From contig JBBELK010000631.1 in NCBI GenBank assembly GCA_037783545.1, forward strand, positions 310,001 to 374,000: a stretch of DNA of 64,000 nucleotides, written 5' to 3'. This document shows, piece after piece, positions 46,130-56,366 of this stretch (positions are counted from its first letter, which is position 1; each line of letters opens with the position of its first letter). The stretch is from Henricia sp. BOLD:AAB3569. Taxonomy: Eukaryota > Echinodermata > Asteroidea > Spinulosida > Echinasteridae. The translations under genes and the position numbers were made by a program. The notes below the pieces were generated by a model. It saw only the letters and a program-made list of their open reading frames with translations, had not been told where the DNA came from and searched no databases.

Positions 46130-49100
46130 CTAAACACACACAATTAAAGGAGCTTGTTTAGATTTGTTTTCCCCAGAAAATGGATTTCGATATAACTCAT
46201 AAAATACCTCCCTAGAATACTATCCATTAGGAACGTTTCTAAATGGGCTTTATGAAATTGGACCCTGGTCAATTTCCTTTAAAGGTTTTGTGAAATTTTA
46301 TGAAAATTAACACCCGAGTGAAACCAATTTCATGGAGCTGTTTAGCAGCTGATTTTGTGCTAACGGAGGCTCCAGCTATTTCATGGAGACCGAAATTGTA
46401 AGCACCACAAAACATTTGTTAACTACGGGGGAAAAACTTCTTGAAGAGAGTAATGCAATCTCCATTTCTCAGCACGCCGTGCTTAAATATCGTCAGTGAA
46501 CGGGTTTAGTGGACGGTTCTGTGGAAACACGCCGATAGAGTCTCTTTATACACACCTCTTGGCAATGCTGGTTAATCTGTGAGATTAGCCGTGCCGTTTC
46601 CGGAGTCAAAGAGTCACTGATGACCATTGTGCCATCGCTCAAGTGTGTCTCCACCTGAGAAATGATACTACCACCCTCTGGAAATAGAAGAGCAAAGAGA
46701 AAGTTGGACCATTTTCAACAGTTTTATAACGATGGAAAAGACAAACACAGCAAATTAATTTGACTTTTTACACTTTCAGAATAAACAACTTCTCAGTCTT
46801 AAATTGCTACTTGCTCTTTCTTCAAGTTCTTACGATATTCAGAAGTGGAGTTACTATTCACTGAATCTGGCCATGTCCCATTATACAAATGTGAGAGATC
46901 CGAGTTTAAAGTTACAGGATAGACATCAGGGTTGTCGTCGAGTCCATTACAAGTCTTTACAAGCCTTCACAAGTCCCTGGTTAATTCAAGTCACGAGCTA
47001 TTCAAATGAACTCCAACAAAGGCATTAGTTTGTGCGTGTTCATCCTTTGCTTCTTGTCACTGTACTTGTGCAGGACTTGTCACAGACTTGTGATAGACTC
47101 GACTACAACCCCAATAGACATAAATCTCATAATCCCTATATCAGACATAAATCTCATACAACCACTATGTTCCATAAAGCTACAATCACTCAATTTAATT
47201 TATAAAGAGGTCGTCCAAAGTTGTCATCATTTTCAGAGTTGTACAGAGCGTAGTATTTTCTAAGACCTCTCTCCCACCCCCTGAAATACTACTTATCAAT
47301 ATTTTAGTCATTACCGTGAAATGTCAACATTTTACAGTTTTCTAAAGTATTATTACCTCTATGTGGCTGAAATTTCTACAAGGCAGTTTATCAATAGAGC
47401 TTCTGCACCGGCGGCCATGACAGTGGGCAGGTTTTCTTATGTAAATGATGTAACAATAGAACCACAAAGCACCTACTCATGCATGACGCACGGTGACAAT
47501 GTGACTGCCCCCTGTCATGGCCGCCGTGCAAAGGCTCTATACAGGCTTTTAACCACTTGACGCCGGAGGACGTGTAAACACGCCAAGATTTCCACATCGG
47601 TGTAGCGGAGGACTAGTAAACACGTTTAGGGGAAATTCATTTGTTAACTGCGTTTGACGTCTACACTCGCAGTAATTTTTGAGGGAAATGGCCAAAACAG
47701 TTCATAACTAAGCTTCATTAGGGTTTACAATGGAGTGCATTGTCATAACAACAATACTTCACTGTACATGGTTAATAAGTTCAGTTGTTATCCGCCCTCC
47801 GTGGTTCAACTAAAATCAATAATCCCGGCGTTAACTGATTAATCACGAGTGGAAAAAAATTCCCTTTGTAACAGTTTACCAATCATGTACTCTACCTTTG
47901 AGATTATGGTAAACATACCTTCTGGATTAGGAGTGAAGGTGACCGTAACTGAGCGTGGTTGTGGCCGGCCGGAATCTGCTGACCACAGCTGACGCTTAGC
48001 GGATTCTTGCTTCATAACACCATCCTGGTCATCTGTAAGCATAAAGGTCATCACTGTTAGAGTCAGCTGCTGTACAAACCTATGGCAAAGAGATGAGCAA
48101 CGCAATTTGTCCGCGATAATGTGAACGCGACACCGGAGGAAGTGTAAACATGTTTTGGTAATGTATAGTCACAGAGACAGTTTACTTGGAGAGTTGCAAA
48201 GTATGGTCTTTTGGTGGAAAGATTCATACAACGTAGAAATGACTCTCAAGAATCAGTATTTGTGGTCTTAATAAAGGCACAGGCTCGTCAGCAATGCCTT
48301 TGCTATGGAGCACGAATTTGGCGCATGCGCATTGCTGACGAGCCTGTACCTTTAACTTTTGGCAGGTCATATTTGCCTTTTTTTTAAATGGTATTTTGTT
48401 GTGCTAAAAATAATCCGGGCATCAACTGGTTAACAGATTTCTTTGTACATGTACCTTCAGAGCCCTGTGTTAATGTGACCGTGACTGACTGCGTCTGTGG
48501 TGTATCTGATCCTGTTGGCCACATTTGATGCACAGACGATGCTGGTTTTAACTTGTTGCTTTCCGGTTCGTCCGGTGAATCCCATAGCGGTTGGCCAAAA
48601 GTCTGCCTTTGAGTATAGGCGATGGAAGCCGGTGGGGGGTCGGTAATGGCTCGAGCATCGGAAATCTGAAAACATGAAAGAATGTCTTTTGGAGCTTTTC
48701 ATTTTGAAACATCCAAATTTAAACCGAAATATCGGGGATGCTGAGAGATTATTTTACTAGAAGCAATCGGCATTAAGCATCGACAAACACTTTTTTGCGG
48801 ATGTGTTGGGCAATACCTTTAAAGGAGCGTGACCAGATCACATTTTTGAGCTCCCCCATTTTTCCCATGGGTGTTGAGATTTTGATACCATATCATGTCA
48901 TATTTTTCTCATTAACATTTTATTTTGTGCTCTCATTATGTATTTTCCAGGATATCATTAAAAAACACCGGTGTTTTGTAAACTAATTTTTCCGTGCAGT
49001 GCAGTGATTACACCAAGCTGTACGACGCGCACCACAGAGTGCATGACACAAGCCACAGAGTAGGCGACCGACTGCGAACGAATATCTGAAACACCCAGCC

Positions 49101-52100
49101 AAGACCAGTAAAACGCATATATGGATTTTCATGTTTTTAGAAGACGTGGTACATTTGACAGAGCTAAATTTCTTCTTCTTTCGTTTGATTCCCAGAATCG
49201 CTCAAAAACAGATCATCTATAGGGCCTTTAACTTGTTGTTGCGCACATTAGGAAATAACCGTTTAAAAATGTCGGGAAACATGCACACAACCGCCAAAAA
49301 ATGTCGGGAGAGGTGGCATTCTTAAAAGTATATACATGTACGTGATTTGCAACACCTCATGAATGTAAACGAACCACCAACCGAAACTGATTTACAGAAA
49401 TCTGCGCACAAAAAACTTTTAACAAACATCAAACTGAAACAAACTTACCGTGATTGGAACAACAGCCTCTAGTTCTCCTTTCTCAATGGCACTAATAGCG
49501 AGTAAGACGTGGTTTTTGATGTCGTTGATCGTTGGGAAGTAGTACAGGTTGTGACGTTCGGGGGCATTCTCACCAGCAAACATTCTACAGACTACATGAT
49601 TCCTGGTGCAGGAGAGAAATCAAACAATGATAAATGAAAGATTTTATAAAGGCTAACTAGTCTTTACAGTTACAAATTTTCCGCATTGTCGTAAACACAG
49701 ACGGATAAAAAGGAATTACAGAATGTTATCAAATATATCTCGGGCAAAACACAAATTCTATTAAATTTAAAACAACAGAATTTAGCAACAAAATAAAACA
49801 GAAAATGTTGTTTGTTTTCTCCCATCTCAATGCTTGCTGGATGATGTAAGCATTTATCTCGTTTTCACTTGTCGGATGATGTAAGCATTGATCGCATTTT
49901 TGCTAACCTCAATGCTTGTCAGATGATGTAAGCCTTTATCTCCTTTTTGCTTACCTCATATTGTTTTCGCTTACTCCAACACTTACCGAACGATGTAAGC
50001 ATTTATCTCATTTTTATTTACCTCAACTCTTGCCGGATGAAGTAAGCATTTATTTCGTTTTTGCCGACACTTCAATGCTTACTAGATAATGTAAGCATTT
50101 ATCTCATTTTGCTAAGCTCAATGCTTGCCGGATGATGCAAACATTTATCTAATTTTGCTAAGCTCAACGCTTACCAGATGATGTAAGCATTTATCTCATT
50201 TTTGCCAACCTCAAGGATTGCCGGATGAGGGAAGCATTTATCTCATTTTCGCTTACCTCAACTATTGCCGAATGATGTAAGCAAGTATCTCATTTTCTCT
50301 TACCTCAATGACTGCCGGATGAGGTAAGCATTTATCTAATTTTCGCTTACCTCAACGCTTGCCGGATGATGTAAGCACTTCTCTCATTTTTGCTTACATC
50401 AAAGCTTACCGAATGATGTAAGCATTTATCTTATTTTCGCTTACTGGATGATGTAAGCATTTATCTCATTTCGCTTACCTTAATGATTGCCGAATCAAGT
50501 AAGCATTTATCTCTCCATTAGCCACCAGTTCCCTGATCTTTTCACACAGTTCTGGATGTAGTCTAGACTTGGAATCTGATCCCATCATAACTGGATCTGG
50601 GCTAATCTGATATTCAGGGGTCGTGTGGTATTGGTGTGCTTGGTTGGTTGGTAGCTGAACGTAATACCTGTGTAAATCACCGTGAAGATTATTATCACTT
50701 CCAGATAAATAATTTATCCTTAAAAGTGAAAAGTTGATTACTTATTCAGATGCACACACAATACACAACAGCAGCAAATATCACAAGAAACGTCTCTGCC
50801 CACAGACGTAGACGGAAAATCTAAAAATCCGAGCCTGAAGCCGGATGCAGTGATTTTGAAAACAGCCTATATCATGCACATGTCAGTTTGTAAGAACTGG
50901 TACATTTGGGTTGGCTTCCAAAATTGTAAGTGATGTGTATTGAAAGGTATTCTCCTACTCTTGTGAAGAACACAAGTTGGCGTATAATTTTGGCTTGTAA
51001 TCCATTTTATAAAGCAAATAAATCCTGTGCTAAGCAAGTTTTTGTGCTAAGCAGCGCCATGAAATTGGCCTGAAATTTCATAAAGCTGTTTAGCAAAAAA
51101 ATTTGCTTAATCAAAACTGTATGTCAACTTGTGTTTTTAGCAGGAATAGCAGATATTCTTGTGAAAAACACAAATTGACATGCAATTTAGACTATTGACC
51201 CATTTTTATAAAGCCATCAAATTTTTTCTGCTAAACAGCTTTTTGAAATTGGCCCCTGGTGGCTATCTGGGCCGCCAGCCTTCGTTATCTTGATTAAGAT
51301 TATACATGTACACACTGACCTTTCAACACCAGCGATTGAATCCACTCCTACTTCCTTCATCATCTGAAACACATGATCCATGGTCTTTTTAACCATTATC
51401 TTGTCCGCTTCGGGTGAAATATCCACTTTGAAGTCTGGGAACTTCTTTACTTTCTTCAGATAAATCCTACAAAATCAGTACAACATCAGGCAATTATGTA
51501 ACATAAATACCAAATCTTTGAACGTGACTCGCTTATCAAAGGCACAGGCTCGTCAGCAATGCGCGCACGCCAGATTCGTGTTACGAAATACAGCTTTATG
51601 CCTTTGCTATGGAGCTGCGTATTTCGTGGCACGAATTTGGCCCGCGCGCATTGCTGACGAGCCTGTGCCTTTAATGTGTGAAAGAGTCATTGTGAATCCT
51701 CTATTACCTAGCAGGGCAGGTACACGATCCTTTGGCTGGTTTCCTGTTTTTATCCGACCTTTTGTTAGGACCGCCTTTCCGACGTGGTCCATACTGACAT
51801 TCCATGACTGCAGCTCGACTCCCTGAACACAAACAACCAAAAAACCAGAACTCTAACAAAAAATCTTATAAAAAGATACTTCTTAGGCAGAATCATTGCA
51901 TCCTCCTTTTGAGTATGGGGTTTTCCCGGTCAAATGGATCATTAAAATTTTGGGACAGTGCACAGTACACTGGCTTTAAGCGTAATTTAAAATACAACTT
52001 ACCAATATTGAGAAATGGTATCCCATCATAAGGCACATAATTAGACTTCCACATGAGTCGTTTGGACTCGCGGGCAGGGGTGGGTGACTGTCTGGTTCCC

Positions 52101-55100
52101 CACGTCGTTCCTGTTTGTTGTCTATGGTAGGTGAGCAAGAGTTCCAGCTCGGTCTCAGTCTCCACGTAGCCTCTGTACGAGTTGCCAATCTCCTGGAAAA
52201 AAACAACATGAAACTGAATAATTTATACGACAAGTTTTGGGCTAACTACAGATGGTAAAAATTCTTGTGCTTAGTTTTGCACACTTGATGCATTTGGATT
52301 CAATTGATGCAATTACTTTTACTGAAGCCATAGTTCATTTTATTCAATATTGCGATTATTTACAAAAAAATATTATCGCAATTTGTGAAAGGACAAGACA
52401 TTCCAATGACAGTGCAAGGCTCGAAATAATTTTTTTTCAGGCTGGAGCAGTTTTGCTAATCATTGGTTTCATTTGAATAGCAATTCTGGAAATTGAGGAG
52501 CACTTATTTCGTACTAGAAATACGGTGTGATTGGCAGACAGAGCCCGCCCGGCAGGCTTGACGCGAGACGGCCGCCGCCGGCCGGTCATTGCCGGTCATT
52601 GCCGGTAGTTACCGGTAGTTGGTAACCATTCCACACGAAATATTCTCATTTCTCAAATACATTTTGGCACATTATCAATGGGAGTTGACGATATTTTCCA
52701 TAAAAATGACGATCAAGCAAAACACGGTCGCTGTGATGCATGAAAAAAAACGATCACAAAAATTACGATCGACAACCCAGCTATCTACATGTACCATGCG
52801 GTGTGGTTGAAACCCGAAAGTATAATTTGTTTGTGACCGTGTAGTACATGCTACAACCTACCTCCGGCTTGTTATTTTAATACCACGTAGCTCCGGAGCC
52901 ACCGTCAACGCACGAACTACACGTTAGCAACAAAATCTACCTACCATGTGTACGTACGTGCAGGGGATTTCACGTGCAGGGAATTCCCCGTCAGAGTAAG
53001 AGGCCAACTCGTGTTGTAAAACGCATGCTGATTGGCTGATAAAAATAATATGACCGGCTTCTAGTAAATTCTGGCCAATGACGTTCAAGTTAACTGACAA
53101 AACGGTGATCGGCATGAGTTGGACTGGTTACCGCCCCACTAAAGCCGGGAATATTATGGTCCGGAAACCAGACTAGGCACGTTCCGGCGCGCGCCCGGGT
53201 CTGTCGAACGTAAGCCCATCGTTTGTTTTAAATACAGCCTTTGTAGATTTTTAACTTGAAATGTGAGGGAAGGGCAACCTTTTGTGCATTTATTTTGTTG
53301 CATTTAGTTTTGTAGCATGTACTGTACATGATGTATGCTGGTGGTGGAAACAATTCTGGACTAAACTTGTGCTAAAAAGTTGATTCGCAGTTTTGCTAGG
53401 CAATCAAAGTTTATGGTTCGCAAACTGCTGTTTTTGCATCGCAAACTGCGATGCGATACCGCTTATTTCGAGCACTGCAGTGGATAAAATATTTTTTTTA
53501 AATTTTAATTCATGAGTAAGGTCATGTGAAATGTAAGCTTTTGTTTATGTTGAGTAAACATCAATCAAAAGGTCGTGTTGTCAAAGGAAATGCTAGTTGT
53601 TGTGTTGTTGATTATTCATAGCTTTGAATCTGAACTCGTAGCTTAGCCTAAAGTGGGATACCATGGCAGAGTGGTTTGGGTCGCTGGCTCGGGTGAAGAC
53701 TTGGGGTTGCGGGTTCGGTGCCGGAATGGGGTACCTATGCTCTTGAGCAAGGCACTTAAACACGCTTGCTTCGGAAGGGATGTAAAACTGTTGGTCCAGT
53801 GTGTTGTGTCACGCACTTAAAAGATCCCAGAGCATTATTTCCTGAAGAGTTAGGGGATTCCACCCCCATTCCCCCATCCCACCTCCCCTGAGCGACCTCG
53901 CCAAGGCCCGGCAGCCGTTGGCTAAATTTGGTCACACCCCCCAAATCAAAATGGTCTAGCTACGCCATTGCGTGTTTGTAAAATGACCGGCCTACCTCAC
54001 AATCTTTCAGCCTGGTTGCCCAAATCGGACAGTTTGGTGGAACCTCCCTCACTTCCACCTCCCTAGCTCCTAGTTGAGACTCAATTTCCCCCGAGTCTGA
54101 GAGAGTTTCTCCCTCCCCGGCAGCGTTTATAACATCCAGCTGGTCCCCTGAAACGCTCACTGTTTGGGCAGAGTCTAGACAAAAGGGAAACATGGGACAG
54201 TAGAAATGAATAAGTCTGACATTCTACAGCCATCAAAAATGTACACAAATACCAATGGCAACAGTGGTACATGTATTAAACAAAAATGTGAATACATATA
54301 AACAATTTACCTGTTTACAAGCTTGTAAACCAATCACATGCTTCTTAGATGTATTTATAACTGGATAATTACCACTTTCTATAGCTATTTATAACAAGCA
54401 CTTGCAGAATGTTATCGAAAGAAGGACACAACTCCAACTCGTTAAGACATGTACCATTTTCATGGAAACATCATATACATTTTACATTATAGACTGCCGA
54501 AGTGAGTACGTCATCTTTTGTTGGTTGCCTAGGTAATTGGCTCTAAACAAAAAATCACTGAACTGTGTCCCTGTGCTTTTGCAATGATACTTTTTCGTTT
54601 AAAGCCAATTGCTATGGCGACCCACGTCACACTTCGGCTGTCTATTGAAATAATTTATTTTCAAGTTTTTTTAACAGGTAAAACCAGCTTGTGCTATCTA
54701 TTTAAAGGCACAGGCTCGTCAGCAATGCACGCGCACCAAATTCGTGCCACGAACTACGCAGCTCTATGCCTTTGCTAATGCTATGGAGCTGCGTATTTCG
54801 TGGCATGAATTTGGCGCGCGCGCATTGCTGACGAGCTTGTACCTTTAACTTAAAACAATGACCGTTTGTCACACAATCACATAAAAACCTTATATAAAAG
54901 TCTTTTGGCCCGACACTTCCACCAACCATGGTTGGCAAAAAGCAACAGGTCTACAAGCCTTTGTAAATAGAATGTGATTCTTCATAAATATGGAATGTGA
55001 AAAGTATTGCTAGTGGTTTTTTAAGCATTTCTTTTTTAAATTTGTTTTGCCAACTTACCATCACTCTCTTCATGCGTGTCTGTGGCCGGTTCGTCAATGA

Positions 55101-55919
55101 CAAAATGTACAACTGAGTTCACTTTGTCGGAAGCATCACCGTTCAATGAAATCTCAATCATATCATCGGAGTCTGAAACCCACGAAGAACTCTTGACAAT
55201 CTCCAGAGGAAACACAGGCTGAAAGAAATACCAGAGAAAGTGGTTCTTTTAATTTTTTCCCAAAATGCACTAATGGCAGGAATACTATACTCTTCCAAAA
55301 AATAAACATAATTTTCATAAAATATTAATTCTTGATCAGAACAGAAGTCTTCGGGGATTTAGCCCAGGTCTAAGTTGCCATGTTTGAACCAAATGAGTCC
55401 CACAACAATGGAATGTGTCACTTCCTGTTTCTGGGGGAATAGTGTATTTTACGGGGTAAAAATTGAAAAGTTGATATTCAATATTTTGTTTTAAATGACT
55501 TATTAAGCATCAATAAGTGCAAATAAAAAATCTTAGAAAACACCTAGAACATTTTTAGCCAGTCTCGTGTTTCGTGCAAAAGGTCTGCAGTTATGATAAA
55601 CTTCTCAATTTTCTGGCATCTTATACATACTTACTTTTCCGCTAGCACTAGCCACTGCCTTGCGCCTCAATCCTTTTGGCACACCTTTTCTCTTATGGCT
55701 CGTCTTCGAGTTGATGAAAGGCATCTTTTCTCCTGCTTCTAACCCTGCAGTTGGTAAGGCCTCATTTTCAGACAGGACGTCATTTCTTGGGATGACCTCA
55801 TCTGTGACCTTCGACTTTGGGTCAGCCTTGTCAGTTGAGAGGGCGGTGTTCGTTTGGTTTTCATCCCCATCGGTGAGATTGAAAATCTTTGTAGATGTAC
55901 TTGGTTCATCCATGCCTAT
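45635..55919 (-). CDS. CARF: Calcium-responsive transcription factor (CaRF), whole gene span
   Basis: Nuclear DNA-binding factor of the ALS2CR8 family; the mammalian protein binds CaRE1 in a BDNF promoter. Twelve exons, all with GT-AG borders and matching phases, give 784 residues from ATG at 55913 (human about 725). They are 55635-55919, 55059-55218, 53996-54174, 52003-52192, 51708-51822, 51320-51466, 50479-50667, 49449-49602, 48455-48665, 47919-48032, 46556-46677 and 45635-46129. The conserved core (about residues 195-460) reads [84 protein letters not shown] and [18 protein letters not shown], all close to human CARF. C278, C303/C305, H368 and H371 could chelate zinc (inference). The C-terminus is acidic and Ser-rich and ends in KRPRYEV. 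Confidence 0.93.
46238..46400. mobile_element. Degraded GGGGCCAATTTCATAAAGC-type MITE
   Basis: Carries GGGCTTTATGAAATTGGACC and CAATTTCATGGAGCTGTTTA, but the centre has diverged. Lies in the last CARF intron. Confidence 0.6.
46556..46677 (-). CDS. CARF: CARF exon, [13 protein letters not shown] block
   Basis: Acceptor ATTTCCAG, donor GTGTGT; phase 1 to 0. [17 protein letters not shown]... aligns with human GESITTKVETNQTRGS. Residues 580-620. Confidence 0.88.
46929..47112. mobile_element. GGGTTGTAGTCGAGTC-type MITE in a CARF intron
   Basis: 184 bp with inverted tips GGGTTGTCGTCGAGTCCATT / complement of GTGATAGACTCGACTACAAC. A longer relative lies at 36212-36400 and a stub at 32062-32098. Confidence 0.85.
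47395..47539. mobile_element. TAGAGCC-type MITE, copy in a CARF intron
   Basis: Same length (145 bp) as the copy at 26557 but inverted. Both copies sit directly beside a fragment of the same dispersed A/T-rich repeat (see 26330 and 47320). Confidence 0.88.
47919..48032 (-). CDS. CARF: CARF exon, second W...VTVT module
   Basis: Acceptor GCTTACAG, donor GTATGT; phase 1 to 1. Reads [20 protein letters not shown], a second copy of the W-x-(4)-G...SVTVT module. Human CARF shows one such module, so this may be an exon duplication in this lineage. Confidence 0.88.
48273..48354. mobile_element. AAAGGCAC-type palindromic MITE, short copy in a CARF intron
   Basis: Only 82 bp: outer arms AAAGGCACAGGCTCGTCAGC / complement are kept, but most of the inner arms on the left are deleted. 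It lies between two CARF exons. Confidence 0.88.
48455..48665 (-). CDS. CARF: CARF exon, first W...VTVT module
   Basis: Acceptor GTTTTCAG, donor GTACAT; phase 0 to 1. Residues 472-541 end in [20 protein letters not shown], related to human LQWTTDSG...MTVTFAEG. The next exon repeats the same module. Confidence 0.88.
48820..49025 (+). mobile_element. AAAGGAGCGTGACCAG-family element, 3' truncated, in a CARF intron
   Basis: Starts TTAAAGGAGCGTGACCAGAT and runs to GTGCAGTGATTACACCAAGC, where similarity to the full copy stops. Confidence 0.8.
49449..49602 (-). CDS. CARF: CARF exon, PERHN / [10 protein letters not shown] block
   Basis: Acceptor TGCACCAG and donor GTAAGT; phase 2 to 0. [20 protein letters not shown] matches human [20 protein letters not shown]. 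The exon ends at AVVPIT. Confidence 0.95.
49828..50478. repeat. About 47-bp minisatellite built from a CARF exon end and its splice donor
   Basis: About 14 diverged units fill most of the CARF intron 49603-50478 and abut the real donor. Read on the - strand, a typical unit is GAGATAAATGCTTAC, then ATCATCCGGCAAGC, then ATTGAGGTAAGC. That encodes [11 protein letters not shown] plus AG/GTAAGC, the same as the real exon end [11 protein letters not shown] plus AG/GTAAGC. At least five units keep a consensus donor. The array plainly grew from the exon-intron border. Confidence 0.92.
50479..50667 (-). CDS. CARF: CARF exon whose 3' end seeds an intronic tandem array
   Basis: Acceptor TTACACAG; donor AG/GTAAGC at 50479/50478; phase 2 to 2. 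Encodes [14 protein letters not shown] (human WYVQLPTQQAHQYH) and ends in [11 protein letters not shown] plus a split Arg codon. The last 35 bp with the donor are repeated about 14 times in the next intron. Confidence 0.95.
51066..51256. mobile_element. GGGGCCAATTTCATAAAGC-type MITE in a CARF intron
   Basis: A shorter copy with tips ATTTCATAAAGCTGTTTAGC / complement and the same centre (AGCAGATATTCTTGTGAAAA). Directly upstream (50985-51065) is another partial copy, so two insertions abut. Confidence 0.87.
51320..51466 (-). CDS. CARF: CARF exon, [10 protein letters not shown] block
   Basis: Phase 2 to 2; acceptor TTTTGTAG, donor GTCAGT. Residues 309-356 open with [14 protein letters not shown], matching human IYIKKVQKFPEYRV, followed by a Met-rich helix. 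Confidence 0.93.
51538..51673. mobile_element. AAAGGCAC-type palindromic MITE in a CARF intron
   Basis: A full copy with arms AAAGGCACAGGCTCGTCAGC / complement and the central AGCTGCGTATTTCGTGGCAC. It ends 35 bp from the splice donor at 51708. Confidence 0.9.
51708..51822 (-). CDS. CARF: CARF exon with zinc-ligand-like cysteines
   Basis: Phase 1 to 2; acceptor TGTTCAG, donor GTAATA. In the phase set by its neighbours it reads [17 protein letters not shown] ... KGSCTCPAR, matching human [17 protein letters not shown] ... CPAR. A longer open frame over the same bases is not the real one. A palindromic MITE begins 35 bp beyond the donor. Confidence 0.93.
52003..52192 (-). CDS. CARF: CARF exon, most conserved block
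   Basis: Acceptor TTCCAG and donor GTAAGT; phase 0 to 1. Residues 207-269 contain [29 protein letters not shown] and [18 protein letters not shown], near-identical to human CARF. This exon alone identifies the gene. Confidence 0.96.
53650..53960 (+). mobile_element. tRNA-headed SINE in a CARF intron
   Basis: CCATGGCAGAGTGGTTTGGG head, GGGTTGCGGGTTCGGTGCCG B box, GAGCAAGGCACTTAAACACG body, TTGGTCCAGTGTGTTGTGTC. Same family as 2725-3095. The 3' end is C-rich and lacks the usual tail. Confidence 0.82.
53996..54174 (-). CDS. CARF: CARF exon, start of the conserved DNA-binding region
   Basis: Acceptor TGTCTAG and donor GTAGGC. Residues 147-206 end in [13 protein letters not shown], matching human NTPIWACRLRSCE. 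This fixes the frame and the phase-0 end. Confidence 0.9.
54703..54846. mobile_element. AAAGGCAC-type palindromic MITE in a CARF intron
   Basis: A full copy, 144 bp, between the exons at 53996-54174 and 55059-55218. Three of the five family copies in the window lie in CARF introns. Confidence 0.9.
55059..55218 (-). CDS. CARF: CARF exon, acidic linker 1
   Basis: Acceptor TTTCAG and donor GTAAGT; starts in phase 0 and ends in phase 1. Encodes residues 94-146, including the acidic stretches [10 protein letters not shown] and [12 protein letters not shown]. Not conserved enough to align, but frame and phase fit both neighbours. Confidence 0.8.
55635..55919 (-). CDS. CARF: CARF exon with N-terminal region
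   Basis: Acceptor TGGCAG before 55919 and donor GTAAGT after 55635; phase 0 to 0. Encodes residues 1-93 from ATG 55913, a low-complexity polar region with a basic patch [15 protein letters not shown] that could serve in nuclear import. There is little similarity to human CARF here, as expected for its divergent N-terminus. Confidence 0.8.
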
Positions 55920-55992
55920 CTGCCAGATAAGGTGGAAAATTAAACAACTGTACGTACTTTTTTTTTTAACAGTCTGAATTACTGCAGGATAA

Positions 55993-56366
55993 CATATTTG
56001 AGGGAGCTTGACCAGATCACATTTTTGACTCCCTCATTTTTCCCATGGGTTTTGAGATTTTGGTACCATATCATTTGTCAGATTTTTCTCATTACCATTC
56101 TGAAATTTTACGTTCACAATCTGTATATTTTCAAGGATATCGTCAAAAAATCACCAACATTTTGTAAACTAATTTATCCAGTTCCATATTAAAAGCAGTG
56201 CAGTGATTACACCAACCGTTTTGCTTCCACATCCAAATTGGAGATTGCTAATTTCCTGTTTTCTTCCCATGGATAGTATTTTGGGGAGGTATTTTATATG
56301 ATTGTTAAATGTTAGATTAAAACGAAATCCATTTTCTGGAAAAAATATGAAAACGCTCCTTTAACG
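55993..56366. mobile_element. AAAGGAGCGTGACCAG-family element in a CARF intron
   Basis: About 374 bp. Starts GGGAGCTTGACCAGATCACA and ends AAAAACGCTCCTTTAA-like; the outer 12 bp are inverted copies. It contains AAGGATATCGTCAAAAA and TGCTTCCACATCCAAATTGG, shared with copies at 16850-17235, 48820-49025, 61228-61385 and a scrap at 46140-46225. Confidence 0.78.

Noticed and set aside
49828-50478. Regularly spaced repeats resembling a CRISPR array
   Set aside because: Eukaryotic intron; the units are head-to-tail copies of an exon end, without conserved repeat plus unique spacer structure.
51518-51840. Longer frames over a CARF exon on both strands
   Set aside because: The conserved CaRF reading uses a different frame fixed by both flanking splice phases; the longer frames run through a MITE.
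53463-53472. 9-of-10 match to the CaRF site CaRE1 (CTATTTCGAG) in a CARF intron
   Set aside because: Several one-mismatch matches are expected by chance in a window of this size, so it is no evidence of autoregulation.
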